A stretch of 64,000 nt of DNA from Azophilus sp965220425 (GTDB lineage: Bacteria > Pseudomonadota > Gammaproteobacteria > Pseudomonadales > Azotimanducaceae). The notes below the pieces were generated by a model. It saw only the letters and a program-made list of their open reading frames with translations. It did no database searches and was not told the origin of the DNA. Below, piece by piece: positions 53,288 through 63,102 of the stretch. The number at the start of each line of letters is the position of its first letter. Within the stretch, counting starts at the first letter, position 1. The DNA is taken from contig OZ244830.1 in assembly GCA_965220425.1 (NCBI GenBank), positions 310,001 to 374,000 of the forward strand, given 5' to 3'. The translations under genes and the position numbers were made by a program.

Positions 53288-55687
53288 ATGATGTCGGAAG
53301 ACACCTACGACTCTAGCAACATCAAGGTATTGCGCGGCCTGGATGCGGTTCGCAAGCGTCCCGGCATGTATATCGGCGACACGGATGACGGCACCGGCTT
53401 GCACCACATGGTGCAGGAGTTGGTGGATAACGCGATTGACGAAGCCCTGGCGGGCCATTGCGATGACATTCAGGTCGTCGTCCACCCCGGCGAATCAGTG
53501 ACCGTTCACGACAACGGCCGGGGAATTCCGGTCGATATCCATCCCGACGAAGGCGTCTCCGCGGCGGAGGTCATCATGACGACCCTGCATGCCGGCGGAA
53601 AATTCGACGACAACAGCTACAAGGTATCGGGCGGCCTGCACGGCGTGGGCGTATCGGTGGTCAATGCCCTGTCCCGGGAGTTTCGCTTGACGGTACGGCG
53701 GGACGGCAACGTCTTCGAACAGATCTATTCCGACGGCGTGCCGAATGCGCCGCTGAAAATAGTTGGCGAAACGGCCGCAACCGGCACCGAGTGTTACTTC
53801 GAGCCCTCGGATGTGACCTTCAACAACATCGAGTTTCACTACGATATCCTGGCCAAACGGCTGCGCGAGCTGGCGTTCCTGAACTCCGGCGTCAGCATTC
53901 GCCTTGCCGACGAGCGCACGGGCAAAGACGAACGATTCGTCTATGACGGGGGCTTGAGGGCCTTCGTTGCCTATCTGAACCGCAATAAGACACCGTTGAA
54001 CGATGTATTCAGCTTCAATACGGAGCGCGAGGACGGTACCGGCGTCGAGGTCGCGATGCAGTGGAATGACGGTTTCCAGGAACAGGTATTCAGCTACACC
54101 AACAACATCCCGCAGGCCGACGGCGGAACCCATCTGGCAGGTTTCCGGGCGGGACTGACGAGGACCCTCAACAACTACATCGAACGCGAAGGCATGCTCA
54201 AGAAAGACCAGGTCGGCACCACCGGCGATGATGCCCGGGAGGGATTGACCGCTGTAGTCTCCGTCAAGGTCGCGGATCCGAAATTCTCCTCGCAAACCAA
54301 GGACAAGCTCGTCTCAAGCGAGATAAAAGCGGCGGTAGAACAAGAACTTAGCCGCTACTTCAGCGCTTGTCTGGACGAACATCCAAAGGATGCGAAGGCC
54401 GTTGTCACCAAGATGATCGATGCCGCACGGGCGCGGGAGGCGGCACGCAAGGCCCGGGAGATGACGCGGCGCAAGGGAGCGCTCGATGTGGCCGGATTGC
54501 CCGGCAAACTCGCCGACTGCCAGGAAAAGGACCCGGCCCTTTCGGAACTGTATCTGGTCGAGGGAGACTCGGCTGGGGGCTCCGCGAAACAGGGCCGCGA
54601 CCGGCGCACCCAGGCGATTTTGCCGCTACGCGGCAAGATTCTTAACGTGGAGAAGGCGCGATTCGACAAGATGCTGTCATCCCAGGAGGTCGGGACGCTG
54701 GTGACGGCGCTCGGCTGCGGCATCGGCCACGATGAATTCGAGCCCGAGAAGCTCCGCTATCACCGCGTCATCATCATGACCGACGCGGATGTCGACGGAT
54801 CCCATATCCGCACCCTGTTGCTGACGTTTTTCTTCCGCCAGATGTCCGAACTGATCACCCGCGGCCACATCTACATTGCGCAACCGCCCCTGTACAAGGT
54901 GAAAAAGGGGCGTAAAGAGAGTTACGTCAAGGACGACGGAGAATTGGCCGACTATTTCCTCCAGTTGGCACTGGAAGGATCGAAGTTCTTCGTGGGCGCG
55001 GAAGCCCCGGCAATGGATCGTTCCGGGTTCGAGGCGCTCGCCAAACGATATCAGACGCTTCTGGTGCGGCTGAATGCACTATCCAAGGTCTATCCCGTCG
55101 CGGTCACAAGGCCGTTGATCGACCTGACCATCGTCGATCTCGAGATGCTGCGAGACGAAGGGGCCATGGCGGCCTGGTGCAGGGAACTGAACCTGGCTCT
55201 CGGAGAAGCAGCCAGGGTACAGGTGGAATTCGATGTGGAGCATCGGGCTTATTGCCCGCTCATCGAACTCGTCGACCGGGGGATGACGGAACGCATTTTG
55301 CTGCCGAGGAGCTTCTTCGCCGGCTCCGACTACCGGGCCATTGCGGACCTGGCCGAATCCCTCGACGGTCTTCTCAAGGAAGGCGCGCGCGTCGAGCGCG
55401 GCGACAAGAGCCGTACGATCTCGGTATTCGGGGAAGTGGTGGAATGGATTTCCACGGAAGCCCGTCGGGGTGTCGACATTCAGCGATACAAGGGGCTCGG
55501 CGAGATGAACCCGGACCAGCTCTGGAACACAACCATGGACCCTGTGGAGCGCCGCATGCTGCGCGTGACGGTAGACGATGCGGTGGCAGCGGATCAGATG
55601 TTCACCACCCTCATGGGCGATCATGTAGAGCCGCGCAGGGAATTCATCCAGTCGAACGCGTTGTCGGTCGTAAACCTCGATATTTAA
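53288..55687 (+). CDS. gyrB: DNA gyrase subunit B
   Basis: The 799-residue ATPase subunit of gyrase. The GHKL domain has VLRGLDAVRKRPGMYIGDT, VDNAIDEALAGHC and GRGIPVDIHPDEG; the TOPRIM domain has LVEGDSAGGSAKQGRDR and MTDADVDGSHIR; the C-terminus reads RYKGLGEMNPDQLWNTTMDP. The insert before the tail is typical of proteobacterial GyrB. ATGs at 53288 and 53291 are adjacent; either could be used. It is last in the dnaA series. Confidence 0.98.
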   Translation: MMSEDTYDSSNIKVLRGLDAVRKRPGMYIGDTDDGTGLHHMVQELVDNAIDEALAGHCDDIQVVVHPGESVTVHDNGRGIPVDIHPDEGVSAAEVIMTTLHAGGKFDDNSYKVSGGLHGVGVSVVNALSREFRLTVRRDGNVFEQIYSDGVPNAPLKIVGETAATGTECYFEPSDVTFNNIEFHYDILAKRLRELAFLNSGVSIRLADERTGKDERFVYDGGLRAFVAYLNRNKTPLNDVFSFNTEREDGTGVEVAMQWNDGFQEQVFSYTNNIPQADGGTHLAGFRAGLTRTLNNYIEREGMLKKDQVGTTGDDAREGLTAVVSVKVADPKFSSQTKDKLVSSEIKAAVEQELSRYFSACLDEHPKDAKAVVTKMIDAARAREAARKAREMTRRKGALDVAGLPGKLADCQEKDPALSELYLVEGDSAGGSAKQGRDRRTQAILPLRGKILNVEKARFDKMLSSQEVGTLVTALGCGIGHDEFEPEKLRYHRVIIMTDADVDGSHIRTLLLTFFFRQMSELITRGHIYIAQPPLYKVKKGRKESYVKDDGELADYFLQLALEGSKFFVGAEAPAMDRSGFEALAKRYQTLLVRLNALSKVYPVAVTRPLIDLTIVDLEMLRDEGAMAAWCRELNLALGEAARVQVEFDVEHRAYCPLIELVDRGMTERILLPRSFFAGSDYRAIADLAESLDGLLKEGARVERGDKSRTISVFGEVVEWISTEARRGVDIQRYKGLGEMNPDQLWNTTMDPVERRMLRVTVDDAVAADQMFTTLMGDHVEPRREFIQSNALSVVNLDI

Positions 55688-55854
55688 AGGAATTTTCCGG
55701 AGTAGTAACGAACCGGTTACTTCCTTGCCGCATGATCCTCATCCGTAACCGTTCGGCCGTCCCGTGGAATCTGCCGGCAGCGATGTGCTTCGGTGTCTGT
55801 AGCCAGGCAAATCCGTTGTGAAACGGGCGTCATCGCCTTGCTACGCCCATTCCA

Positions 55855-56601
55855 TCACGGCTTGCACGAACGGTTACCCTCATCCTTCGCTGCCAGTTCC
55901 TCCATTATCCGGGTCATGACGGAGTAGGCTTCCCGGTTGACTTCCTTCGCCGATCTGCCTTGTGTTGCGATCGGCGGGGAGATTCTCATGTCGATGACGC
56001 CGGCATGCTTGCGTAACTGGTGAGGGGGCCAGAAGGCGCCTGCATTGTGCGCCACCACGACCACCGGCGCGCCTGTCGCGGCGGCGAGTGCGGCGCCGCC
56101 CGCCTGAAAGTTCTTGAATTCGCCCGGCTGCATGCGCGTTCCCTCGGGAAACAACACTACCCAGATCCCGTCAGCCAGCCTTTGCCGGCCCGTGGCAATC
56201 AGCTTCTTCAGAGCGGCGCGGGGCGAACTTCGGTCGATCGCGATAGGCTTCATCATGGCGTAACTCCAGCCGAACAGGGGTATGCGCAGGAGTTCGCGCT
56301 TGATCAGGGTGGCCTGGGGTTGGAAAAGGGATTGCAGAAACAGTGTTTCCCAACTGCTCTCGTGACGCGAAAAGACAATACAGGGCCGGCTCGGAATGTT
56401 CTCGATGCCGGTGAGTCGTCCGGAGACGCCGCAGGTGAGCCGCAACCACAGGAGGGCGAACCGCGACCACACACCGACGCCGAAGGCAAAGCGCGCGCGG
56501 TAAGGCAGTGCCCAGCCGACCAGCAGAACCACGGCGCCCCAGATGCCCACCGTCAGCACGTAGATGAAATAGAAGACGAATGCCCTCAAGGCGCCGATCA
56601 T
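55855..56601 (-). CDS. plsC: 1-acyl-sn-glycerol-3-phosphate acyltransferase
   Basis: A 248-residue membrane acyltransferase making phosphatidic acid. An N-terminal membrane stretch (AFVFYFIYVLTVGIWGAVVL) precedes the catalytic motif HESSWE, the HX4E variant of HX4D found in several proteobacterial PlsC proteins. LFPEGTRM is the glycerol-phosphate-binding block. The ATG at 56601 starts at the membrane segment; the longer open frame upstream is not conserved. It is divergent from the tag remnant. Confidence 0.9.
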   Translation of the reverse strand: MIGALRAFVFYFIYVLTVGIWGAVVLLVGWALPYRARFAFGVGVWSRFALLWLRLTCGVSGRLTGIENIPSRPCIVFSRHESSWETLFLQSLFQPQATLIKRELLRIPLFGWSYAMMKPIAIDRSSPRAALKKLIATGRQRLADGIWVVLFPEGTRMQPGEFKNFQAGGAALAAATGAPVVVVAHNAGAFWPPHQLRKHAGVIDMRISPPIATQGRSAKEVNREAYSVMTRIMEELAAKDEGNRSCKP

Positions 56602-56717
56602 CGGGACGTTCCTCCGCTCAGCCGCGGCACGCACGCGGGGTCGCGACCGGGCGGTCGGATTTCGTCGGAGTCGGCCATTACAATGAGGCGGATGCGGTAG
56701 CGAGCGGAACATACGGG

Positions 56718-57077
56718 ATGGCGCCTTCAGGGTCAAAACGGCAAATCGAGTCCGAGAGGTGCGATTGGTGCAGGTCGCACCCGCTCCATGTTCGATATCA
56801 CGATAACGCAAACGCCATGCTGGCGATGCGGGAACCCTTTGCGGAGTTCCTGTGGTCCTTCGTGGGCGGAACCCCGATTCAGAACCGCTGGCGCGTCCTT
56901 GCCGAGTTGCCCTCTTCGACCCAGGCTTCCCGTGACATGGCCGTGGCGCTGAAGCGCCACGGCTTTCGCTTCGTGGGGCCGACCGTCTGCTATGCCTTCA
57001 TGCAGAGCGCGGGACTGGTGAACGATCACCTCGTTCGTTGCCCCACGCGCGTGAAGTGCGCCGCCCTGGCGCAATGA
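56718..57077 (+). pseudogene. tag: 3-methyladenine DNA glycosylase I (Tag) with an internal deletion
   Basis: The frame encodes 119 residues, where Tag has about 187. It begins correctly (ERCDWCRSHPLHVRYHDN) and ends correctly (EFLWSFVGGTP, GFRFVGPTVCYAFMQ, GLVNDHLVRC). About 75 residues between YHDN and the helix before EFLW are absent, with the frame kept. The missing part holds the catalytic Glu and the aromatic residues of the base pocket. The zinc-site Cys and His residues at the two ends remain. A functional glycosylase is unlikely. Its stop overlaps the lpxL ATG (ATGA), so translation may still matter for the next gene. Confidence 0.82.
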
Positions 57078-57946
57078 AACGGTTGGCGGCGGCGGTTGCC
57101 CGGCTGCTCGGCTGGCTGCCGTTGCGCGCGGGCCGTCGTTGCGCGGCCGTACTCGGCTGGCTGATGGGCCAACTGGGAACCGCGACGGCGCGGGTCACAC
57201 GGGCAAACCTGTCGCTGTGCTTTCCCCACCTCGGCCAGCGTGAGCAGGACAAACTTGCCCGCCGGAGCCTGAAACACACCGCCTGCCTGCTCTTCGAAAG
57301 TGGACCGCTGACGCATTGGCCTCGCGAACGCCTTGCGCGGCTCATTGTCTCCGAGACGGGCCGGGAACCGCTGGAAACCGGTTTGAACGCCGGAGGGGTG
57401 TTGATGCTTGTGCCGCATTTCGGAAACTGGGAGTTCCTTTGCTTCGCGCTCGGGGAACTCGAGTTTGTCGCTCTCTACAACCCACCCCGGGTACGGTCGC
57501 TGGAAGAGTCCCTGCGCCGTTCCCGCGAACGATTCGGCGCACGGCTGTATCCGACGAGCGCGGGCGGGGTGCGTGCCGCCTACCGTCAACTGGAGGCAGG
57601 CGGGCTGGTCTGTCTGCTCCCGGACCAGGTTCCAGAGGGCCGCGGCGGGGTCTATGCGCCCTTCTTCGGGCACCCGGCGCGTACCGCCACGCTGGCTCAT
57701 CGCCTGATTCAGCGCAGCCGGCCGGCCGTGATGCTCGGCAGCGCGCACCGGGCCCGAGGCGGTTTCAACCTCGCCTACGAGCGGCTGGGCGAAGAATTCC
57801 ACAGCAGCGATCCTGAAGCCTTTGCGCGAGCGCTCAACGGCGCCGTCGAAGGGCTCGTAGGGCGTGACCCTGCGCAATACCAATGGGAGTACAAACGGTT
57901 CAGGAAACAGCCGGGAGGGTCTCGGGCTGTCTATGCCAAAGGCTGA
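57074..57946 (+). CDS. lpxL: lipid A biosynthesis acyltransferase (LpxL/HtrB family)
   Basis: A 290-residue inner-membrane enzyme adding a secondary acyl chain to Kdo2-lipid A. It has the catalytic PHFGNWEF (HX4E), LCFPHLGQREQDKL, and LLPDQVPEGRGGVYAPFFG. The ATG at 57074 overlaps the stop of the tag remnant. Which acyl chain it adds cannot be told from the sequence; LpxM-type is an alternative. Confidence 0.9.
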   Translation: MKRLAAAVARLLGWLPLRAGRRCAAVLGWLMGQLGTATARVTRANLSLCFPHLGQREQDKLARRSLKHTACLLFESGPLTHWPRERLARLIVSETGREPLETGLNAGGVLMLVPHFGNWEFLCFALGELEFVALYNPPRVRSLEESLRRSRERFGARLYPTSAGGVRAAYRQLEAGGLVCLLPDQVPEGRGGVYAPFFGHPARTATLAHRLIQRSRPAVMLGSAHRARGGFNLAYERLGEEFHSSDPEAFARALNGAVEGLVGRDPAQYQWEYKRFRKQPGGSRAVYAKG

Positions 57947-57967
57947 CCACCGTCCAGCCCCGGCCGG

Positions 57968-59413
57968 CTAACGCCGCCAGAACACCGGGGTAAACAGGAC
58001 GATGAGCGTGAAAATCTCCAGCCGTCCGAGCAGCATGGTGAACATCAACAGCCAGGTCACGGTGTCCGGCAGGGCGCGGTAGTTCAGTGCGACCTCGCCC
58101 AGCCCGGGACCCAGGTTGTTGAGGCACGCGGCGACGGCCGAAAACGCCGTCTTGAAGTCGATTCCCGAGATCGCCATCACCAGGCAGACCATCGTCAGGA
58201 AGAGGATCACGTAGGCGGAGAAGAAGCTCCACACCGCATCCGCCACCCGGTCGGGCACCTTGCGCTTGCCAAGCTTGAGCGGGAAGACTCCGTTCGGATG
58301 GATGAGCCGGCGAATCTCCCGCATGCACTGCCGAAAGATCAGGAGCACGCGGATCATCTTGATGCCGCCGGCGGTGGAACCGGCGCAGCCGCCGGCGAAG
58401 GCGGCGAACAGCAGTAGAATCGGCGCGACAGACGGCCAGTTTGCAAAATCGCGGGTGGTATAGCCCGTCGTCGTCGTGATCGATACCGCCTGGAAAAGGC
58501 CGTGGCGGATCGGCGATGGATCCGACCCCGGGTGCCGCACGAGGATCGCGCAGACCACGAGGGCCACCACGGCCAGCGCCAGCAGGTACATGCGCACCTC
58601 GATGTCCCGGGCGTAGAGCAGAGGATTCTTGCGATTCCACACCAGGAAATGCAGCCCGAAGTTGATCCCCGAGACGACCATGAAAACGATGGCGACACTC
58701 TCGACGGCGGCGCTGTCGAAATGGCCGATACTCGCATCGTGGGTGGAGAAGCCGCCGATGGCCACGGTCGAAAAGCTGTGGCAGATGGCATCGAACGCGT
58801 TCATTCCGGCCATCCAATAGGAGAGGGCGCAAGCGATCGTAAGGCCCAGGTACAGATACCAGAGCGCCTTTGCGGTCTCCGTGATCCGGGGTGTGAGCTT
58901 GTTGTCCTTGACCGGCCCGGGCGACTCCGCCCGGTAGAGCTGCATGCCGCCGACGCCCAGCATGGGAAGGATGGCGACCGCCAGCACGATGATGCCCATG
59001 CCGCCGTACCATTGCAGCAACTGGCGGTAGAACAGGATGGATTTCGGCAGGCCGTCCAGGCCGGCGATGACGGTGGCGCCCGTGGTGGTGAGGCCGGACA
59101 GCGACTCGAAAGCCGCATCGGTGAAGCTGAGCGCCGTGCTTTCCGCAAGATAAATGGGGAGCGCGCCGAACAATCCGAGGCCGACGTAGAAGAGCGCGGT
59201 GATCATGAACCCGTCCCCCGCCCGCAGATCCTGGTCGCCCCGGTTGGGGAGCCACAACGCCAGCCCGCTCATGGCGGTGATGGCAAAGGCGGTAACGAAG
59301 GTCTCGATGGTGTCTTCGCCGTAGATCATCGCCACGATGACGGGCACCAGGAGCGCCAGGCTGAACAGCGTCAGCAGGATGCCGGTGACACGCAGTATGA
59401 CGGGCAGGCGCAC
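57968..59413 (-). CDS. trkH: Trk potassium uptake system membrane subunit TrkH
   Basis: A 481-residue K+ channel-like protein with four M1-P-M2 repeats. Selectivity-filter-like loops include SGLTTTGATVIAG, TVAIGGFSTHDASIG and TTTTGYTTRDFANW; GCAGSTAGGIKMIRV is the conserved loop after the third repeat. The GTG at 59413, 8 bp after the trkA stop, gives the family length (E. coli 483). The longer open frame upstream lies across trkA in another frame. Confidence 0.94.
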   Translation of the reverse strand: MRLPVILRVTGILLTLFSLALLVPVIVAMIYGEDTIETFVTAFAITAMSGLALWLPNRGDQDLRAGDGFMITALFYVGLGLFGALPIYLAESTALSFTDAAFESLSGLTTTGATVIAGLDGLPKSILFYRQLLQWYGGMGIIVLAVAILPMLGVGGMQLYRAESPGPVKDNKLTPRITETAKALWYLYLGLTIACALSYWMAGMNAFDAICHSFSTVAIGGFSTHDASIGHFDSAAVESVAIVFMVVSGINFGLHFLVWNRKNPLLYARDIEVRMYLLALAVVALVVCAILVRHPGSDPSPIRHGLFQAVSITTTTGYTTRDFANWPSVAPILLLFAAFAGGCAGSTAGGIKMIRVLLIFRQCMREIRRLIHPNGVFPLKLGKRKVPDRVADAVWSFFSAYVILFLTMVCLVMAISGIDFKTAFSAVAACLNNLGPGLGEVALNYRALPDTVTWLLMFTMLLGRLEIFTLIVLFTPVFWRR

Positions 59414-59421
59414 GGCGTCGG

Positions 59422-60795
59422 TCAGAAGAAGATGAGACCGACCTGAAAGAGCCGTTCGACTTTGGCGATGTGCTTCTTGTCGGTAAGGAACAGTATCACG
59501 TGGTCTTCCGACCGCACGACCTCGGCGCCCAGGGATACGATCACATCGTCGCCGCGCACGATCGCGCCGATGGTGGTGCCCGGCGGCAGCTCGATTTCCT
59601 TGACCCGGCGCCCCACGACCCTGGAGCTCTTCTCGTCGCCGTGGGCTACGGTTTCCATCGCCTCGGCGGCGCCGCGCCGCAGGCTGTGCACCCGCGCCAC
59701 ATCCCCCCGGCGCACATGGGTGAGCAGGCTGGAGGTGGTCGCCTGCTGGGGCGATATGGCGATGTCGATATCGCCGCCCTGAACCAGGTCGACGTACGCC
59801 CGCTTGCCGATCAGGGTCATCACCCGGCGCACGCCCAGCCGTTTCGCCATCAGCGACGACATGATGTTCGCCTCGTCGTCGTTGGTGACGGCGCAGAACG
59901 CATCGCATTGCTCGATGTTCTCGTCGATGAGCAGTTCCCGGTCGGTGGCATCGCCCTGCAGGACGACAGTGCGGTGTAGCGACTCACCGAGGTCGGCGCA
60001 ACGCCTCGCGTCCAGTTCGACAAGCTTGACGGTGAAATAGGGTTCGATGGCGAGCGCCAGGCGCTCCCCGATCTGCCCGCCGCCGGCGATGGTGATGCGC
60101 TTGAACGCGCGTTCCACTTCCCGCAGCCCGGCCATGACGGCGTTGATGTGCCCCGCGGCGGCGATGAAGAAGACTTCGTCGTCCGCCTCGACGATGGTGC
60201 CGCCGGTGGGCGGGATGGGGCGGCCGCGGCGGAAGATTGCCGCCACACGGGTACTCACGTTGGGAAGCTGTTCGCGGACGCGCCGCAGTTCCTTGCCGAC
60301 CAGGGGGCTGCCGGACCAGGCGCGTACGGCAACGAGCTTCACTTTCCCTTCCGCGAAGTCCAGGACCTGCAGAGCACCGGGGTTCTCCAGCAATTGGCGG
60401 ATCTGCTCGGTGACGACCTGCTCAGGGTTGATGAGCACGTCGATCGGCAGGTGTTCCTTCGAAAAGAAGGAATTGCTGCGCAGATAGGCGCCGGAGCGCA
60501 CGCGCGCAATCTTGGTGTGGGTGCGGAACGTCGAGTAGCAGACCTGGCAGGCGACCATGTTCACCTCGTCGCTGCCCGTGACCGCAATCAGCATGTCGGC
60601 GTCCTCCGCGCCGGCGCTCCTGAGTACATGGGGATGGGAGGCCCAACCGGCCACCGTCTGGATGTCCAGCCGGTCGCGCAGTTCCCGCAAGCGGCTCGCG
60701 TCGGTGTCTACCACAGTGATATCGAAAGCTTCGCTCGCGAGATGCTCGGCGAGCGTACCGCCCACCTTTCCGCCGCCCAGTATGAGGATCTTCAA
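59422..60795 (-). CDS. trkA: Trk potassium transporter peripheral subunit TrkA
   Basis: A 457-residue cytosolic regulator with two RCK modules that bind NAD(H)/ATP and gate TrkH. The first Rossmann motif is ILGGGKVGGTLAEHL, the second ITIAGGGQIGERLA, each followed by a TrkA-C domain. Its ATG overlaps the rsmB stop (ATGA). Confidence 0.96.
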   Translation of the reverse strand: MKILILGGGKVGGTLAEHLASEAFDITVVDTDASRLRELRDRLDIQTVAGWASHPHVLRSAGAEDADMLIAVTGSDEVNMVACQVCYSTFRTHTKIARVRSGAYLRSNSFFSKEHLPIDVLINPEQVVTEQIRQLLENPGALQVLDFAEGKVKLVAVRAWSGSPLVGKELRRVREQLPNVSTRVAAIFRRGRPIPPTGGTIVEADDEVFFIAAAGHINAVMAGLREVERAFKRITIAGGGQIGERLALAIEPYFTVKLVELDARRCADLGESLHRTVVLQGDATDRELLIDENIEQCDAFCAVTNDDEANIMSSLMAKRLGVRRVMTLIGKRAYVDLVQGGDIDIAISPQQATTSSLLTHVRRGDVARVHSLRRGAAEAMETVAHGDEKSSRVVGRRVKEIELPPGTTIGAIVRGDDVIVSLGAEVVRSEDHVILFLTDKKHIAKVERLFQVGLIFF

Positions 60796-62054
60796 GAGCG
60801 TTTCCCGATCAGGGCGACATAGAGCCCGTCCGTGGCCGGCTCAAGAGGCAGCAACTGCCAGCCATGACGGGTGGCGCGGCCGGTGGGCAGCGAGACGCTG
60901 CAGGGGTGCGCATCGCGGCGACTACCCAGAAACGAACCCACCACTTGATCGTTCTCCTCGGCGAGTATCGAACAGGTGCAATAAAGCAGCCTACCTCCCC
61001 GGCGCACTGTGCGCCACAGATTTGCCAGCAACGCAGCCTGCAAAGCCGCGCTCCGGGCGATGTCGGCCGGTTCGCGGAGCACCTTGATCTCCGGATGCCG
61101 GCGCAGCGTGCCGGTGCCGGAACAGGGTGCATCCAGCAGCACATGGTCGAATGGCGTCCCGTCCCACCAGTTGAGCGCAGCGGCGTCGGCCTGCCGGTAC
61201 TCGAATTCCCCGTGCCCAAGCCGCTCGGCGATTTCGCGCAAAGCCGCGAGCCGGCCCGGCACAATGTCGATGGCGGTGATCGACAGTTCCCGGCGGGCCT
61301 CGATCAGCCGGAACAGCTTCCCGCCCGGGGCAGCGCAGGCGTCGAGTACCCGCTGCCCGCGCGCCGTCCGCTCGAGCAGGGGCATGACGGCGAGTTGAGA
61401 GGCCATGTCCTGAACCGCTACCCAGCCCTCCTCGAATCCGGGCAGGGTTGCGGCAGGCCGTGGAACACCCAGGACAAGGGCTTCCCGCAACCAGGTGCCG
61501 GAGTATTCGATTTCCGCGGCATCGAGGTGGCGCCGATAGTCGGCGGGGTCGATCTTGGAGGTGTTGATGCGCAGGCACAGCGGCGCGCGCGTGTTGTTGG
61601 CGTGCATGAGCGGCATGGCATCCGTCCCGTATTCGGCTTCGAGCCGCCGCTGCAGCCAGGCAGGATGCTCGGTGGCTTGCGCGGGCGGCGTCGCGGGCAG
61701 CTTGCGCAGCACCGCATTGATCAATCCCTTGGCCCAGGCCTTGCCCAGGAGTTCCGCGGCCGCCACGGTTTCGAACAAGGCGGCGTGCGCGGGAACGCGG
61801 GTGCGCTGCAACTGATAGGCTCCGGTGAGCAACAGGCCGTACACATCGGTGTCCCGGGGCCGTAGCGGTCTGGCCAGCAGGGGATCGATCTGTGTCTTCA
61901 GGGAAAAGTAGTGGCGCAGGCAGCCGTAGGTCAATTCCAGGCTGAGGCCGCTCTGGTTCGGGCCCGTCGCGGCCCAGTCCGTGGTGCGCCTGCCGGACAG
62001 GATCGCCTTGATGTTGCGAGCCGCCCGCGCCCGCGCCTGGGCTTGCCGGCTCAC
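60792..62054 (-). CDS. rsmB: 16S rRNA (cytosine967-C5)-methyltransferase
   Basis: The 420-residue m5C967 methyltransferase. It has an N-terminal NusB-like domain (ETVAAAELLGKAWAKGLINA), SAM motif LDACAAPGGKLFRL, and the two functional cysteines in LDAPCSGTGTLRRHPEIK and LLYCTCSILAEEN. A GTG at 62054 overlaps the fmt stop as GTGA and matches the family length (E. coli 429). Upstream open sequence is fmt in another frame. Confidence 0.94.
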   Translation of the reverse strand: MSRQAQARARAARNIKAILSGRRTTDWAATGPNQSGLSLELTYGCLRHYFSLKTQIDPLLARPLRPRDTDVYGLLLTGAYQLQRTRVPAHAALFETVAAAELLGKAWAKGLINAVLRKLPATPPAQATEHPAWLQRRLEAEYGTDAMPLMHANNTRAPLCLRINTSKIDPADYRRHLDAAEIEYSGTWLREALVLGVPRPAATLPGFEEGWVAVQDMASQLAVMPLLERTARGQRVLDACAAPGGKLFRLIEARRELSITAIDIVPGRLAALREIAERLGHGEFEYRQADAAALNWWDGTPFDHVLLDAPCSGTGTLRRHPEIKVLREPADIARSAALQAALLANLWRTVRRGGRLLYCTCSILAEENDQVVGSFLGSRRDAHPCSVSLPTGRATRHGWQLLPLEPATDGLYVALIGKRS

Positions 62055-62998
62055 CGAAAGCGCGCTCCGGGGCGAAAGAGGCCGGGAAAGCCGTTGCGTG
62101 CATCGCCGGGGCCCATGGTGCGGCCCTTGCCCCGGATCACCTTCAACGACTCGATCGCCAGGGCGCCGGATCCGCACGCGACCAGGATCTCCTGCCTGCC
62201 GGAAGGGAGAATGGCGCCGGGTTCCGCGGCGCAGGAATTGTCGCGCGGCATGGCGGACAGTATCTGAACCCGCGTTCCCTCGAGGGTGGCCCAGACCGGC
62301 GCGCGGGGCGCCAGCGCGCGGATGCGGCGCTCCAGTTCGGCGGCGCTCTGCCGCCACTCGGGCACGCTGTCCCGCGGCCCGAGCTTGCGTGCCTGGGTTG
62401 CGGGCCCGCCCTGGGGCCGGGGCATCAGTCGTTCGAGGTTCGGCAGCACCTCCAGCAACGCCTCGGCGCCGAGTTCGGCAAGCGCGTTCTGCAGCGTACG
62501 GCCAGTCGCCCTTGGCCCGATCGGGATGCGCGCCTGGCTGAATACCGGGCCTGTATCCAGCCCCTCGTCCATCTGCACGATGGAGATTCCGGTTTCCCGG
62601 TCGCCGGCAATCATGGCCCGCTCGATCGGCGCGGCGCCGCGCCAGCGGGGAAGCAGGGAAGCGTGTACGTTGACGCAGCCGAGCCTTGGGAATGCAAGCG
62701 CCTGGCGCGGCAGCAACAGGCCATAGGCGGCGACCACGAGAAGGTCGACCCTGGTCGATGCCAGCGCCGGAAGAATATCGGCGGGGCGAACCGGAGTTCC
62801 GACCGGCAGCGATGCCGTCATCGCTGCCCGTTTGACGGGACTGGGTATTCGTTTTCTGCCCCTGCCCGCGCCGCGATCCGGCTGCGTGAGCACCATTTCC
62901 GGTGTGTGGCCGGCGGCGATCATCGCCTCGAGGATGTGCGCCGCAAATGCCGGCGTGCCGGCGAATGCCAGAGACGTACCCTTACCGTTCCGAGTCAT
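62051..62998 (-). CDS. fmt: methionyl-tRNA formyltransferase
   Basis: The 315-residue enzyme formylates initiator Met-tRNA. The N-terminal Rossmann domain has LAFAGTPAFAAHILEAM; the formyl-folate site has NVHASLLPRWRGAAPIERA and the QMDEGLDTGPV loop. It sits in the def-fmt-rsmB order. The 104-bp gap to def contains a relict repeat end. Confidence 0.96.
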   Translation of the reverse strand: MTRNGKGTSLAFAGTPAFAAHILEAMIAAGHTPEMVLTQPDRGAGRGRKRIPSPVKRAAMTASLPVGTPVRPADILPALASTRVDLLVVAAYGLLLPRQALAFPRLGCVNVHASLLPRWRGAAPIERAMIAGDRETGISIVQMDEGLDTGPVFSQARIPIGPRATGRTLQNALAELGAEALLEVLPNLERLMPRPQGGPATQARKLGPRDSVPEWRQSAAELERRIRALAPRAPVWATLEGTRVQILSAMPRDNSCAAEPGAILPSGRQEILVACGSGALAIESLKVIRGKGRTMGPGDARNGFPGLFRPGARFR

Positions 62999-63011
62999 GG
63001 GTTTCCATGAA

Positions 63012-63033
63012 AAGTCGGTGAGCGATGCGGGCT
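63012..63033. repeat. relict family A terminus between def and fmt
   Basis: AAGTCGGTGAGCGATGCGGG matches the family A right end with one change (C for T), followed by CTGA in place of CTAG. No other part of the element is present. Confidence 0.55.
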
Positions 63034-63102
63034 GAACCGTCGGGAAAGGATGCCGGGTGCGATCGGCGGTCCGGCGTTTTGCGGCGATTCATGGGGCAAG
63101 CC

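Noticed and set aside
55688..55854. A rho-independent terminator after gyrB
   Set aside because: GTAACGAACCGGTTAC can form a small stem, but no T-run follows and the stem is short.
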